From: Selaginella moellendorffii | Lineage: Eukaryota > Streptophyta > Lycopodiopsida > Selaginellales > Selaginellaceae | NCBI RefSeq assembly: GCF_000143415.4 | Contig: NW_003314295.1 | Location: forward strand, 1,721,950 to 1,785,949 | Reading direction: 5' to 3' | Length of the DNA stretch: 64,000 bases | Shown: piece after piece, positions 11,839-22,497 of the stretch | How positions within the stretch are numbered: the stretch's first letter is position 1 | Layout: every line of letters begins with the position of its first letter | Program-made: the position numbers and the translations under genes | The notes under the pieces: generated by a model | What the model was told of the DNA's origin: nothing | Seen by the model: the letters and a program-made list of their open reading frames with translations, nothing else | Database searches by the model: none

Positions 11839-14306
11839 ATGATTAGCGGGGGCGATTTCTACCAAGTCATGGCCGCTGTGGTGCCGCTCTACGTCGCCAT
11901 GATCCTGGCCTACGGCTCCGTGCGCTGGTGGGGGATCCTCACGCCCGAGCAGTGCTCGGGCATCAATCGATTCGTGGCGCTCTTCGCAGTGCCACTGCTC
12001 TCCTTCCAGATCATCTCCAAGAACAACCCCTACCTCATGAACCCCCAGTTCATCGCCGCCGACGCCATCCAAAAGGCGGCCGTGATGCTCGTCCTCGCCA
12101 TCTGGGCGCGCTACTCGTCGCGCGCCAGCTTCGAGTGGGTCATCACGCACTTCATGGTGGCGACGCTGCCCCACACGCTGGTGATGGGAATTCCCCTCCT
12201 CTACGCCATGTATGGCGAGAAGCACGGCAGCCTCGTCGTCCAGGCCTTGGTTCTCCAGTGCATCGTCTGGTACACGCTCCTCCTCGTCATGTACGAGTAC
12301 CGCAGCGCCAAGATCCTCATCCTGGAGCAATTCCCCGACACCGCCGCCTCCATCGTCTCCTTCAAGGTGGACTCGGACGTGATCTCGCTCGATGGCCGCG
12401 ACCAGCCCGTGCTGACCGAGGCCGAGGTGGGCGACGACGGCCGGATCCACGTCAAGGTCCGCAAGTCCACCTCCTCCGCGCAGTCCGCCAGGTTCTCCTC
12501 CGCCTCCATGCATCACTTCAACTCCAACTTCGGCGCTGGCCAGTTCAATCTCAACAACACCGCGAGATCGCCCATGGCATCGATGTTCTCGAGCAAGGCG
12601 GGCACTCCCCGCCCCTCCAATCTCACCGGCGCCGAGATCTACTCGCTGCATTCTTCGCGGAATATGACCCCCCGCGACTCGAGCTTCACCCGCGGGGACG
12701 CGTATCTCATGAGCGGCGGCGGCGGCGGTGGGAACTCGAGCTTGATGAGCTCCAACATCTTTGGACGAGCGAGCACTGGGCATCACGCTGGGGGGAGTCC
12801 TTTGCATCACCACGCACACGAGGGAATGTCCACGGGGCTCCTGAATCAATCCGGGATCACTGCTAATCGCCTGAGCTTCCAGGAGGATCAGAGCAATGGA
12901 TTCCACCACCACCACCACCAACACCATAGCAACAATAGCAACAACACGAGCAAGGTTTTGGGAGCGTACTCGCCATCGCCATCCATGCAGCTCCCCAAAA
13001 AGGTGGCGAACAATAACATTTCCAGCACCACAGGCAAAGATAACAGTACGCCCAATGTTTTGCAAGGGATTCCACAGGGAAAATCGGCTGACTACGACGC
13101 CAAAGAGCTTCATATGTTTGTGTGGAGCTCGAGCGCTTCCCCAACGTCCGAGAAGGGTTTGCATGTCTTCGGTGGAACCGACTTCAATGCCCGAGATGGA
13201 GCCAAGTTTGATCCAAAAGAAACCAAACTGGTCGTCGTCTCTGATGATGGTCAAGTGGAAGGCAAGTGTTTCACAACTTGTTCTTTGTTAGTTCTTACAC
13301 TTTCCCTTGTTTCTGGCAATGGTTTAGATACGAGGGACCGAGTTCCAGAGTACTTGCACCAGGAATTCAGCTTTGCCGATCGAAACGGTGCGTATGATCC
13401 ATCCGATAAGCTTGAGCCGAATCTTGCGAAGCTAGAATCGAGCTCCACTGTGGAGCTTGCTCCAAAAACTCCAAACTTGAATGGTGGTGGTACTGGAGAA
13501 GGGAATCAAGCAATGCCTCCAGCAACAGTCATGACTAGGCTCATCCTTGACATGGTGTGGAGAAAACTCGTGAGGAATCCAAACACTTACTCGAGTCTCA
13601 TCGGCTTGGTCTGGGCTCTCGTCTCTTTCAGGTACTTGTAGCAAGCTTGAGTTCATTCCCTCATTCCTCTTTGATAGCTACTTATAGACTATGAAATTAC
13701 TTTCTTGCCTGACTGAAGCTCTTGTAGATTTTTTCTAGGTGGAATGTCAAGGCGCCGAAACTCATTGAAAAGTCCATCACTATTCTCTCGGATGCTGGCT
13801 TGGGGATGGCTATGTTCAGTCTAGGTGTGTGTAAAGTTTCTCTATTTCTTTCAAAACCTTCCAACACTGATGCTCAATCTTTTGTGTAGGACTTTTCATG
13901 GCGCTGCAACCGAGAATTTTGGCCTGTGGAACTTCCATGGCAATGTTTGGAATGTTGCTCAGATTTTTCTGTAGCCCGGCTATCATGTCTGTGGCGTCCA
14001 TCGCTGTGGGGTTAAGAAAGCTGGATCTTCGAGCGGCCATTGTCCAGGTATATAGTTTTTTTTTATAAAAAAATTAAAAATTCATCTTTCTATTGTATTG
14101 ATACCAGGCAGCTCTACCTCAAGGAATCGTGCCGTTCGTTTTTGCGAAAGAATATAATGTTCATCCAGATGTTCTCAGCACGGCGTGAGTCTCTCTTTCT
14201 ATTCTTTTCGTTCTTTAACTTGAGCTTTCTTGCAAACAGTGTGATCTTCGGTATGCTAGTGGCACTGCCTATAACTCTTTTATACTACGTTTTACTTGGC
14301 ATCTAG
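11839..14306 (+). CDS. PIN: PIN-FORMED auxin efflux carrier, canonical long-loop type
   Basis: Six exons: 11839-13261, 13328-13631, 13739-13824, 13890-14047, 14108-14184 and 14240-14306, giving 704 aa. PINs export indole-3-acetic acid; long-loop members act at the plasma membrane. The N-terminal membrane block opens with [20 protein letters not shown] and contains the conserved [16 protein letters not shown] hydrophilic loop of roughly 400 residues follows, with [15 protein letters not shown], Gly and His runs, and [15 protein letters not shown]. The C-terminal block has [60 protein letters not shown] and [20 protein letters not shown]. Intron 1 is 66 bp, has a GC donor (AAG|GCAAGT) and contains no in-frame stop. 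Loop length and C-terminal motifs make the assignment secure; which Selaginella PIN it is cannot be said. Confidence 0.96.
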
Positions 14307-14429
14307 AAAAGCCTGTGCGCAGAAGATCAAAACACCCGCGAGGATTTCTTACATGTGTATGTATATTAATGTCCAAAATCAAAGGATAAGTTCTTTGAAA
14401 TTTAAAAGATCTTAATTGGCGGAAATTCC

Positions 14430-15010
14430 TGCTTGGCATATGCCCGAAATGGGCATTTTAGCTTCTCCCGGTTCTAGACGAAACCCTTGATAACCACCAG
14501 CATACAGTTTATTGGGAGGAAGAGGAAACATCCCGACAGAGATGTTTATGTGCCTTGTTGTTGGAGATGCACTTCTCATCTTCTAGCAAGTATCTTTCGT
14601 TGCAAAATCTTAAATGGAAGCGCGTTTGTTGAGATGTTGCCCGTCGCTGGCATGTTGTAAAAAGCATTAACGTCTCAGAGATGCCCGTTTAGGGCATCCG
14701 CTACAAGAAGCATTATCCATAAACGTTTGGGACCTTAAGACTGTTTTGAGTTGTGATCTGGTATGCAAGCATTTAATCGAGCATCAAACCGTAACAGAAT
14801 TGCTTGCACAGCAATACGCTCGGATCTGTCCAAGCTCTAGAATCCTGTAGTAAATCGAGTCAAAGAGCTCTAGCCAAACCGTCCTCAAAGACCATGTTCG
14901 ATCAAGTTACATCATCCATTCAGTTTCGACTGTCTTGAGATTGTAGAATGCTTGCTATTGAGCATACATGATCCATAGAAGGATAAAGACGCTGCTCAGG
15001 ACTGGAGGTA
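14430..15010 (+). pseudogene. Decayed PPR gene relic just upstream of an intact PPR gene
   Basis: Stretches resemble the PPR gene at 15714-17438 but hold no open frame. About 14503-14545 matches that gene's start region (ACCAGCATAC then GAGGAAGAGGAAACATCCCGA). About 14582-14612 resembles its AAGCAAGCAAAGCGC stretch. About 14880-14908 (CCTCAAAGACCATGTTCGATC) matches its 16508-16536. PPR-style ATGCCC...GGGCAT signatures occur at 14440-14456 and 14681-14697. The relic is probably a tandem copy that has lost coding function. Confidence 0.65.
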
Positions 15011-15159
15011 CTTGAGGTTAGTACCAAAGGTCGCGATAAATCCCAGACCAGAGTAGAGACTTGTAACCGACGCATATAAGAGAGTTGACCAATCGATCCC
15101 TACTCTTGTTTCTCGTCATGATCAGTATCCCAATGAGCCAAGAAGGGGCTCCCTAAGGT

Positions 15160-15535
15160 GTTTGATCGCACAGACATTTTAAGAAAATAACGAATATATT
15201 ATTTTCTAAAATCATATTTACTGAATTTAGAGAAGTTGTAATAACAGATGATATCAAAGTTGCTCTTGTAATGGTAATTCGCAAATTAATTAGAAAATTT
15301 TGATTACTTTCTATCCTTGAGAAGAGGAGATGATGTGAGGTCAAGTGTATACCTATAATACTATATATTAATATTATTTTGATAGCTGTCAGATTGATTT
15401 GAATTTAGACAACTATACATTAGGGTTTTTCTATATTCTATTTATACACTCAGTTAATAATATTAACTTTTATGAAGAATAATTGTATTATTATGTTTTA
15501 GATCTTTCTACATTTTGTAAGTATTTTTCATAGAT
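15160..15535. other. AT-rich spacer
   Basis: Strongly AT-rich, with no coding frame or RNA gene recognised. It separates the PPR relic from the intact PPR gene. Confidence 0.5.
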
Positions 15536-15713
15536 TGGAATCAATTGTCATTACGAACGATCAGCAAGAGCAACAGTGGAGGTATAGCCACTCTCACAGT
15601 GGAGGCAAAGTAGAGAATGCTATAAGGCGTAATGCTCCATGCCAAAATCTCGTGGTTCTAGAGGATAGAATGACCAGCGGGGATCTGCCGGGCGATAAGC
15701 CTTACTTTCAGCC

Positions 15714-17438
15714 ATGAGCGTCGCAAATTTCTTCACGCTTGCGCACCGGCATACGGTGGATTTTGAGGAAGAGGAAGAACATCCCGATACATTACTCTTT
15801 GCTCGGCAGCTTCGAGCGTGTGGGAAGAAGAAAGATCTTAAGCAAGCAAAGCGCTTGCATTTCCAAATCACAAACAGCGGCTACCCCCAAAACAGATTCC
15901 TCTGGAACATCTTGATAGAAACGTATGGGAAATGTGGCAGCCTCGAAGAAGCCCGCTGGACTTTTGACGATCTCAAGGACCCCAACATTTTCTCTTGGAC
16001 AATGCTGGTTGTCGCGTATGCCCAAAACGGGCATCTGCGAGACGCCAAAGCTCTTTACAACAGCATGCCAGACAAGAACACTATCTCAGCAAACGCGCTT
16101 CTAACGGCATTTTCAAAAAAAGGATACCTGCTAGAGGCACGAGAGCTTCTCGATCAGATAAGAAATCCATCTCCGACATCATACAACACCATGATTTCAG
16201 CGTATGCCCAAAGCGGGCATATGAACAAAGCTCGCAGCCTGTTTGAGAGCACTGATAAGAAGGACGTGGTTACATGGACAACGATGATTCAAGCGTATGC
16301 AGAGGGTGGCAACATAGCCGAAGCAAAGATTCTGTTTGATCGAGCTCCAAAACGTGATACCATTGCTTGCACAGTGATGGTCACAGCATATGCTCAAAAC
16401 GGGCATATGAAGGAGGCTAGAGAAGTGTTTGACTCAATCCTTATCAAGGATTCCAAAGCTTGGACAGCCATGATCAAAGCGTATTCCAAGGCTGGCGACA
16501 TAGCCTCCTCAAAGACCCTGTTCGATCAAATGCCACGCAAAGATATCACAGCACTCACGAGTATGATCTCTACTTACGCCCAGAATGGAGACTTTGAGCA
16601 AGCAAAGCTCTTGTTTGATGAGTGCGAGCAGCGAGACTCTGTGCTCTATGCAGTGATGATGCGCGCTTACTCCCAGCTCGGTGAAGTCGATCAAGCCAAG
16701 CTCATGTTTGACAACATCACACACAAAACCATCCTGTGCTGGAACTCGATTCTAACGGCATTTGTAAAACACGGGAGATTTGAGAATGCCAAGGACGTAT
16801 TTTTGGACATGCCAAAGCGTGATGTGGTGTCCTGGAATGCGATGATCGATGCCTACGGCAAGAATAGGCAGGGTAAAGAAGCGATCAAACTTTTCCACCG
16901 GATGGAGGCCGAGGGGATCGATCCGGATGAGGCTACCTTCGTTACCATGCTCGAGATTTGTGCGACTTTAGCGTCGATCCAGCAGGGAGAAGCCGTTTAC
17001 AGGAGAATCCGTCGATCCAAGTATAAGAGACACACCAAAGTTTTGAATGCTCTGATTCACATGTACGGGTGCTGCGGGAGTTTGATACAAGCGAAGGAAG
17101 CATTCTCTCGGCTGGGACGACCGGACGAGTTCTCTTTCACCACCTTGATGTCCGCTTGTTCTAGGAACGATCACAGCAGGGAAGCACTCGAGATTCTCCC
17201 TTACATGATCCTCCAAGGTGTTGATCCTTCTTCCGTAACGTTTCTAGTGGTTTTGTCTGCGTGTTCCAGCGCCGGTTACTCGCCTGACGAAGCTCGAGGA
17301 TGCTTTGTTGCGATGATTGATGATTTCTCCCTGCTACCATCCTCTGAGCATTACGACTGTTTCTTTCGTCTCATGCAACGAGCTCAGCCTCGGCTTCGTG
17401 CCGAAATGCTGGCAGATGAGCTCGCCGTTTTCAGATAG
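15714..17438 (+). CDS. Pentatricopeptide repeat protein, 31-residue S-type repeats, intronless
   Basis: 574 aa in one exon. After an N-terminal region with the acidic run FEEEEEHPD come PPR repeats, mostly 31 residues long (for example NIFSWTMLVVAYAQNG then HLRDAKALYNSMPDK). This spacing is that of S-type motifs. PPR proteins bind single-stranded RNA one base per repeat, nearly always in plastids or mitochondria, and act in editing, splicing or stability. A longer P-type-like stretch (AIKLFHRMEAEGIDPDEATF) and C-terminal repeats follow. No E, E+ or DYW domain is present, so direct editing activity is not indicated. A targeting peptide is not obvious. Start at 15714 is the first in-frame ATG. 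The RNA target is unknown. Confidence 0.9.
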   Translation: MSVANFFTLAHRHTVDFEEEEEHPDTLLFARQLRACGKKKDLKQAKRLHFQITNSGYPQNRFLWNILIETYGKCGSLEEARWTFDDLKDPNIFSWTMLVVAYAQNGHLRDAKALYNSMPDKNTISANALLTAFSKKGYLLEARELLDQIRNPSPTSYNTMISAYAQSGHMNKARSLFESTDKKDVVTWTTMIQAYAEGGNIAEAKILFDRAPKRDTIACTVMVTAYAQNGHMKEAREVFDSILIKDSKAWTAMIKAYSKAGDIASSKTLFDQMPRKDITALTSMISTYAQNGDFEQAKLLFDECEQRDSVLYAVMMRAYSQLGEVDQAKLMFDNITHKTILCWNSILTAFVKHGRFENAKDVFLDMPKRDVVSWNAMIDAYGKNRQGKEAIKLFHRMEAEGIDPDEATFVTMLEICATLASIQQGEAVYRRIRRSKYKRHTKVLNALIHMYGCCGSLIQAKEAFSRLGRPDEFSFTTLMSACSRNDHSREALEILPYMILQGVDPSSVTFLVVLSACSSAGYSPDEARGCFVAMIDDFSLLPSSEHYDCFFRLMQRAQPRLRAEMLADELAVFR

Positions 17439-18990
17439 TAATAAATTGCAAGCTGCTAAGACGATCCTGGCATGGCATTCCTCGATCACGCTACAAGCTC
17501 TGAGCAACGTTACCTTCACTTCACAAGGCCTTGTCCATGCAAATCCAGCGCCGTGCGGTCTTGTCCGTTCTAGGCATACGCCGATATAAGCAAAGGAAAC
17601 AACGTCTCTTTACAGCATAGAATAGAAGAGGCAGTGCTCTTATAAACCCTACTCTTTTTTGTGGCATCTCCGAGTGTACGATCTTAAGCGTGCGAGCAGA
17701 CAGAGCAGTTTTTGGCCTCATTTAGTGACTTTATACACTTTATCTTAGTTTAAAAATTAATAAAAATAAAGACCTAATTTTACTGAATAAAATTTTTAAT
17801 GCTTTATTTTATTATTTATTTTTAACTTTGATTTTACCCTTTAATTTAACCTATTTTTATCAGTTAATAAATTTAGACATTAACCTTATAAAAAGTGGAT
17901 AACTAATATTTAATATTTAAGCAAACCTATGGGTGTTATTTATAATTTATAAACATATTTATAATTATAAACTTTCTTAAACACTTTCTAGCATATTCTA
18001 GTTTATTCTACCATATTATATTAATAAGAATAATTTTGTGTTTATAAATTATAAATATCCAATTGATCAATTGGATTTTTAAATAATACTAAATAGTAGT
18101 AAGCTGCAAATTATTTTATTACTTGGTTGTACCACTAATATAAATATTATTATTAGTATAAATCCCTTTCTAGATTACAGGTATAAGATATCACTTTAAA
18201 AAGGGATATATTTAGCATCTTCTAACAGTCTCAACAATAACAATGACAACACAGTAGCAAGATCAGTTCTATTGCCTTTGCCATTCCTCCCATTCTTCCT
18301 AATGCTAACACTCCACCCTTGAGAGAACACTCATCATCACAGCTAGATCACCTGGAAGCGACATGTGCCAAAGTTCAATGGAGGAGGATCACCTAAGCTT
18401 GTGATCTTGTGGCAAGGCTATACGAAAGGCCGAGAGAAGACAGCTGTGCTAGAGCTACGGATCGATCTGTTCGTTCGGAGCACCATTCTTTTGTTGTGAT
18501 AGAGTGCTAGAGCTTGAAAGATCCAGCGAGATAAGTGGATCTAGAGACGACCTTTGAATTTGATTTATGGGAGTTATCCTGCAAAGGGATGTGGCCTGCA
18601 TTTAGCGGCGATTTGAGCTTGCGTTTCTGGTTGGACTACAACTTGTGGTAGCAAATTGTGAAGGGCATGTTTTCCTTGTACCAGCTATTTGCTCCAGTAA
18701 CTCTCTCTTGACACGGAGACACGACTGAGATAAAGTAGCAGCAGATCACACAAAGCACGCCAACCCAGGTAGTCCGCCTTAAACGTCCAGTGAGCCACGT
18801 CAAGCCTTCAGACTCGAGCATCCCGAAGCAAAACCATGAGGAGTGATTTTGGGACATTCACCCCGAAATGGATCGTCGCTCTGTAGCGACAGCTCCATCT
18901 CACGTCCCTCTTGTCATCGTGCGCATGCTCTCAACCAGTTGATGTATGGATGAGTTCCCGCAACGGAGGACTGCTGGTGAGTATCCTGTG
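17439..18990. other. Spacer with AT-rich block; no gene recognised
   Basis: 17720-18200 is very AT-rich. It shares TAATTTTGTGTTTATAAATT with the AT-rich block near 63.1 kb, hinting at a common old repeat. 18200-18990 is of normal composition but shows no supported gene; a 73-codon minus-strand frame at 18636-18857 has no family features. Confidence 0.45.
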
Positions 18991-18991
18991 A

Positions 18992-19560
18992 TCAAAGTAA
19001 CTTGCTAGAAGCACAGTCCAAGTGGAGTGCCTTTAGCCTGAGCAATGGAGCGATCGCAAGATCAAGACTCATCTGTGCTTGAGGCAGAGTTTTGTCACCC
19101 TGGGTGATCATCTCATCAGGTTCCAGTTTCCACAAATCCTCAGTAGTTAGGACTATAGAAGGCAAGAAAGTGCAAATCACAACAGATTCTCACTTTTCTC
19201 ACTTCCAACATAATGGGCGAGCAAACAGATCCTCACTCTTCTCACTTCCAACATAAGAATGCTCAACCTCAGGGCTTCCACAATCACTCACCCATACAAA
19301 CACTACGATTTCAAGGCTTGCGCTTGACAAGGGTGTGAGTGTAACCACTGAGAATTCTGCTGTTAGATACGTGAGCACCGGGCATGCTGCCAAGAGAGTG
19401 CCTTGAGAAGCGAAGTCGACACACCAGTGTCACGAAATTCGAGAGTCCGGAGCGGCGGTTGACCCATCAAAGCTCTGTAGAAGCCGAAGCGGAGCTCTTG
19501 CCATCGCTTGAGCTCCATACCACGCATTCTGTTCAAAAGGTGGTGGCTCCGTTTCCTGCA
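18992..19560 (-). pseudogene. F-box/LRR pseudogene, tandem relic of the neighbouring F-box gene
   Basis: Minus-strand fragments in different frames align with the intact F-box gene at 19612-20923. KRWQELRFG matches its F-box end (CKRWQELRWA). STSLLKAL (about 19405) continues after a frame change as LAACPVLTYLTAEFS and SSASLEIVVF, matching LLEALLAASPALENL and SSASLRTLRLF. About 18992-19100 (SLDLAIAPLLRLKALHL) matches the final repeats. Stops and frame changes show it is broken. A short direct repeat (TTCTCACTTCCAACATAA) occurs near 19197 and 19239. Confidence 0.7.
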
Positions 19561-19611
19561 AACCAGGACAATTAGAACAAGACAATTGACAAGAACAAAA
19601 CTTGTCACCTT

Positions 19612-20923
19612 TTAGCACTTGAGTGTGACTCGGCTTGGATAGAAGAGTAACAGGTCGAATAGAACTCGCCAGCATTCATAGCTCTCCTTGACGGACTTCG
19701 TTTCGTGGTCTGCCATCTCCTTGCAATGTACCACCAGACTCGGGATTTTATGAACTTCGAGAAAAGCCTTGAACAAGCTGATATCAGGCGCCGCATAGCG
19801 GAAGTCCAAGTCCGCCCAGAGATGGACATGGAGCGCCTCTAATCTCATGTCTCCTCCTACAAACGACTGCAAGAGCCAAGAGAATCATAAAAAGAAGGAA
19901 AAGGGAAAGAAAAGTGAAGCATACCATCATAGCCAGGCCATAGAAATGGATCCTCTTCAAGTTGATGAGTGGAGCCAAGAAATTGTCAATCCTTGTCTTT
20001 CCAGTGCTCCTCAGCCCAAGGTGGAGCACCGTGACCATGGGCGTGAACTGGAACACGTTCGCAACATTCTCCAGCGCCCAGTTTCCAGTTATCCTCAAGC
20101 TTTGCAGCAAATCACACCGGTTCTCGAGCTCGCAGGAGGAGAAGAGCTCCAGCGAGCTCAAGTTCTTCGACAGGAAATGGATGCTCAGCCTGGCGCTTCT
20201 CGAGGGAAGGTTGCCAAACACAAAGCTGGCCAGCCTTGGCGCGTTGAGAACCACCTTGAACGCATCGCCATCCCTCCAGCAGCCGAAAAGCCTGAGAGTT
20301 CTCAAGCTGGCGCTCGAGACCGTGAGAGCTGGCCTGGAAACGTCCCCAAAGAAGTCGACGCTCAGATTCTCCAGCGCCGGGGACGCTGCGAGGAGCGCCT
20401 CGAGCAGCAAATTCGTCACGTTGATCGCCTTGGAGAATCGGCAGTAGCGCAAGCTCTGGAAGGGAGATTCATCCACCACCGGCAGCAAGTTCTTGCTGTA
20501 AAACCTCCCGACTATCTGGACGCCCCGGAGAGTGTCCAAGCGCAGCACCGAGTTCCACACAGCCGGCCCCCAGCGCAGAGAAACGGTGGCCTCGAGCCAA
20601 AGAGCAGTGAGGGAATCGGCCCACATAAGCCAGTGCCCGGTAGCTTCGGACGGCTCATCGCACCGGAGAGAGACCTTGAGCGTCTTGAGGCATCCGGGAG
20701 CTCTGTTCTTGGTGCGGCGGAGCACAGCGGCGATGACGTCTTCCTTCTCCCTCACCTCCTCCTTGCTGCGAGCCCTAAAATCGAAATGCAAGCCTGTGAC
20801 AGCCCAGCGCAGCTCCTGCCATCGCTTGCACACCAGCGAGCACTGCGCAATCTGCCGCGCATCCGCGATCCTGGACAAGATATCGACGAGCGCGCCATCG
20901 TCCAGGTCCACGCTTCGCCGCAT
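19612..20923 (-). CDS. F-box/LRR-like protein, probable SCF ubiquitin ligase adaptor
   Basis: Two exons: 20923-19925 and 19866-19612, giving 417 aa with phase 0 at the junction. The N-terminus (DLDDGALVDILSRI, then CSLVCKRWQELRW at about residues 31-43) is an F-box, which would bind SKP1 in an SCF E3 ligase. The rest is made of irregular leucine-rich repeats (SLRYCRFSKAINVT, SPALENLSVDFFG, SASLRTLRLFG, NLSSLELFSS), probably the substrate-binding part. The 58-bp intron begins GTATGC and ends CTTGCAG. Start at 20923 is chosen because the F-box follows directly; longer in-frame extension to 21043 would run through the tRNA-Asn gene. The substrate is unknown. A broken copy lies just downstream. 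Confidence 0.82.
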
Positions 20924-20995
20924 TTCCTTCCCTCCAAGATCCAAAAGAAAAAGTAAAAGGACTCGAACCCAAACAAAAAGAGAAATTTTATACTC

Positions 20996-21069
20996 CGCTA
21001 GAAGGAGGGCTCGAACCTCCGACCTTGTGGTTAACAGCCACACGCTCTGACCAACTGAGCTACTCCAGC
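20996..21069 (-). tRNA. tRNA-Asn (anticodon GUU)
   Basis: 74 nt on the minus strand, beginning GCTGGAGTAGCTCAGTTGGT and ending CCTCCTTCTAGCG. The D-loop is AGCTCAGTTGGTCAGAGCG. The anticodon loop CTGTTAA gives GUU. The T-arm is GGAGGTTCGAGCCCTCC. The 7-bp acceptor stem pairs (GCTGGAG with TTCTAGC, two G-U pairs). No intron and no encoded CCA. It sits 72 bp upstream of the F-box start codon. Confidence 0.95.
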
Positions 21070-21218
21070 TTTTTGTGACATCCCATACAGCCCTTTAAAA
21101 TTTAAATTTCTCTCAGCCTTTACAAAGTTTAAATGGTCATAACCTTTAAAAATTCTACGAGTAAAACCTTATTGTAATCATTTCTTTTGCTATGGTACAA
21201 CATAAACATATGGGTTGA

Positions 21219-22265
21219 TCATAGATAGATTGCTCCTGCGACTCCCACTGCCGGGCCGATAAACGTTGTTGGAAGCAAAACGTCCACAAAGCATCCCAGC
21301 GGGCCACCGATGAACGGGACTTTCTTGACGACGCTCTTGGCCATATGGACGAGCATGACGCCGCCCAGCATGAACAGTCCCAGCCTCTTGCCTCGATCCA
21401 AAGCAACCCGCTTGATCAGCCGCCGGGCCAGCTGCTCGAATCTGTCGATGTCGATTGGCACGTCCACGATCTCTGGCGAAGTGTCGTACTCGAGGATCGC
21501 TTCCAGGTCCTCCTGCTCCACCGGCCGGAAGAGAAGCTTGCCGGGCTTTGGATCCAGTTCTTCCGCGAGCGTCTGGAAGGAGATAGAAGATCGTCAGTAA
21601 GGAATCTAAGCACTACTACCAAGCAAGCAAGGAATTGTATCTGATTTGTAAAACCCAGCTTCAAACATAAGCAAGACCATCCTGGAGTTCCGCAAAAGAA
21701 AAGCATCCTAGAAAGGAGAAAGAGCTTCAATGCTTCCACGACACAGTTCCAATGTGAAAAACACTCTAGAACTACAACAATCTTGCAATGTAAGACGCGA
21801 AACACGAAATAAGCAAAGCATCGAAGAAAAAATCCAGAGAAGAAAGAGCTTGAATGCTTCTACAACACAGAATGGAAGGTTCCACTGTGGAAAAGCTCGA
21901 GAAGTACAACAATCTTCCAATGTGAACTACGAAAAGAAGACGCGGGAGAACAGAGAACACGAGATCAACAAGCCCGTGAAGCAAAGAGCACGGATTTTCA
22001 CGAAAGAAAGACTTCTAGCACTGGATTTCGCGAGATTTACCTGGAGGAAGAGGCGCAGAGCTGACAGGAGGCATTCCTTGGGGATGACCGACGCCGGCGG
22101 CGGCTCTTGGAAGCGGATGAATGCGGCGTGGACGGCGGTGAGGTAGCGCGTGGAGCCATCGAGCAGGCGGTCGACAGCATCCGCCACGCTCCCGCTTCCC
22201 TGGAAGAATGGCGCGCGCTCCTGCTTCTCCGTGTCGTCCTCCTCGTCTCTCACAGACGACGCCAT
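21219..22265 (-). CDS. Small conserved-looking protein with C-terminal hydrophobic region, function unknown
   Basis: Two exons: 22265-22041 and 21572-21219, giving 192 aa with phase 0 at the junction. Exon 1 starts MASSVRDEEDDTEKQ and is acidic and hydrophilic, then likely helical (VADAVDRLLDGSTRYLTAVH). Exon 2 is charged (PVEQEDLEAILEYD), with a basic helix (RFEQLARRLIKRVALDRGKR). It ends with Gly-rich hydrophobic segments (LGLFMLGGVMLVHMAK and FIGPAVGVAGAIYL) that could insert in a membrane. I do not recognise the family and assign no function. The 468-bp intron is long for this window and holds an internal duplication. Confidence 0.65.
21716..21940. repeat. Imperfect tandem duplication inside an intron
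   Basis: Two copies of about 95-125 bp at about 21716-21811 and 21840-21940. Both contain GAAAGAGCTT(C/G)AATGCTTC and then TACAACAATCTT(G/C)CAATGT. They lie within the long intron of the gene at 21219-22265. Confidence 0.7.
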
Positions 22266-22497
22266 GATCAAGAAGAAGATTTTAGGGCTTTTTCCCCCTC
22301 TCCGACGTGGCAAAATAAGCCTATGACATGGCGTAAAGCTCACCCCTAAAAGATCTCCACCTCTATGACATGGATTGCGTGTATAAAAACGTTGAATGAC
22401 GTGGCGGCACAAGATCGCCTGGCGTGGCAAAAGCGCGCCAGCTCAGCGTATAAGACGCATATTCACGAGGGATTCTATCTCTTTGGCCAGAGGACCT

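Noticed and set aside
11746-13254. 502-codon minus-strand frame opposite PIN
   Set aside because: Antisense shadow of the GC-rich PIN first exon; repetitive Gly/Val/Glu composition.
19847-20956. 369-codon plus-strand frame opposite the F-box gene
   Set aside because: Antisense shadow; the minus strand encodes clear F-box and LRR motifs.
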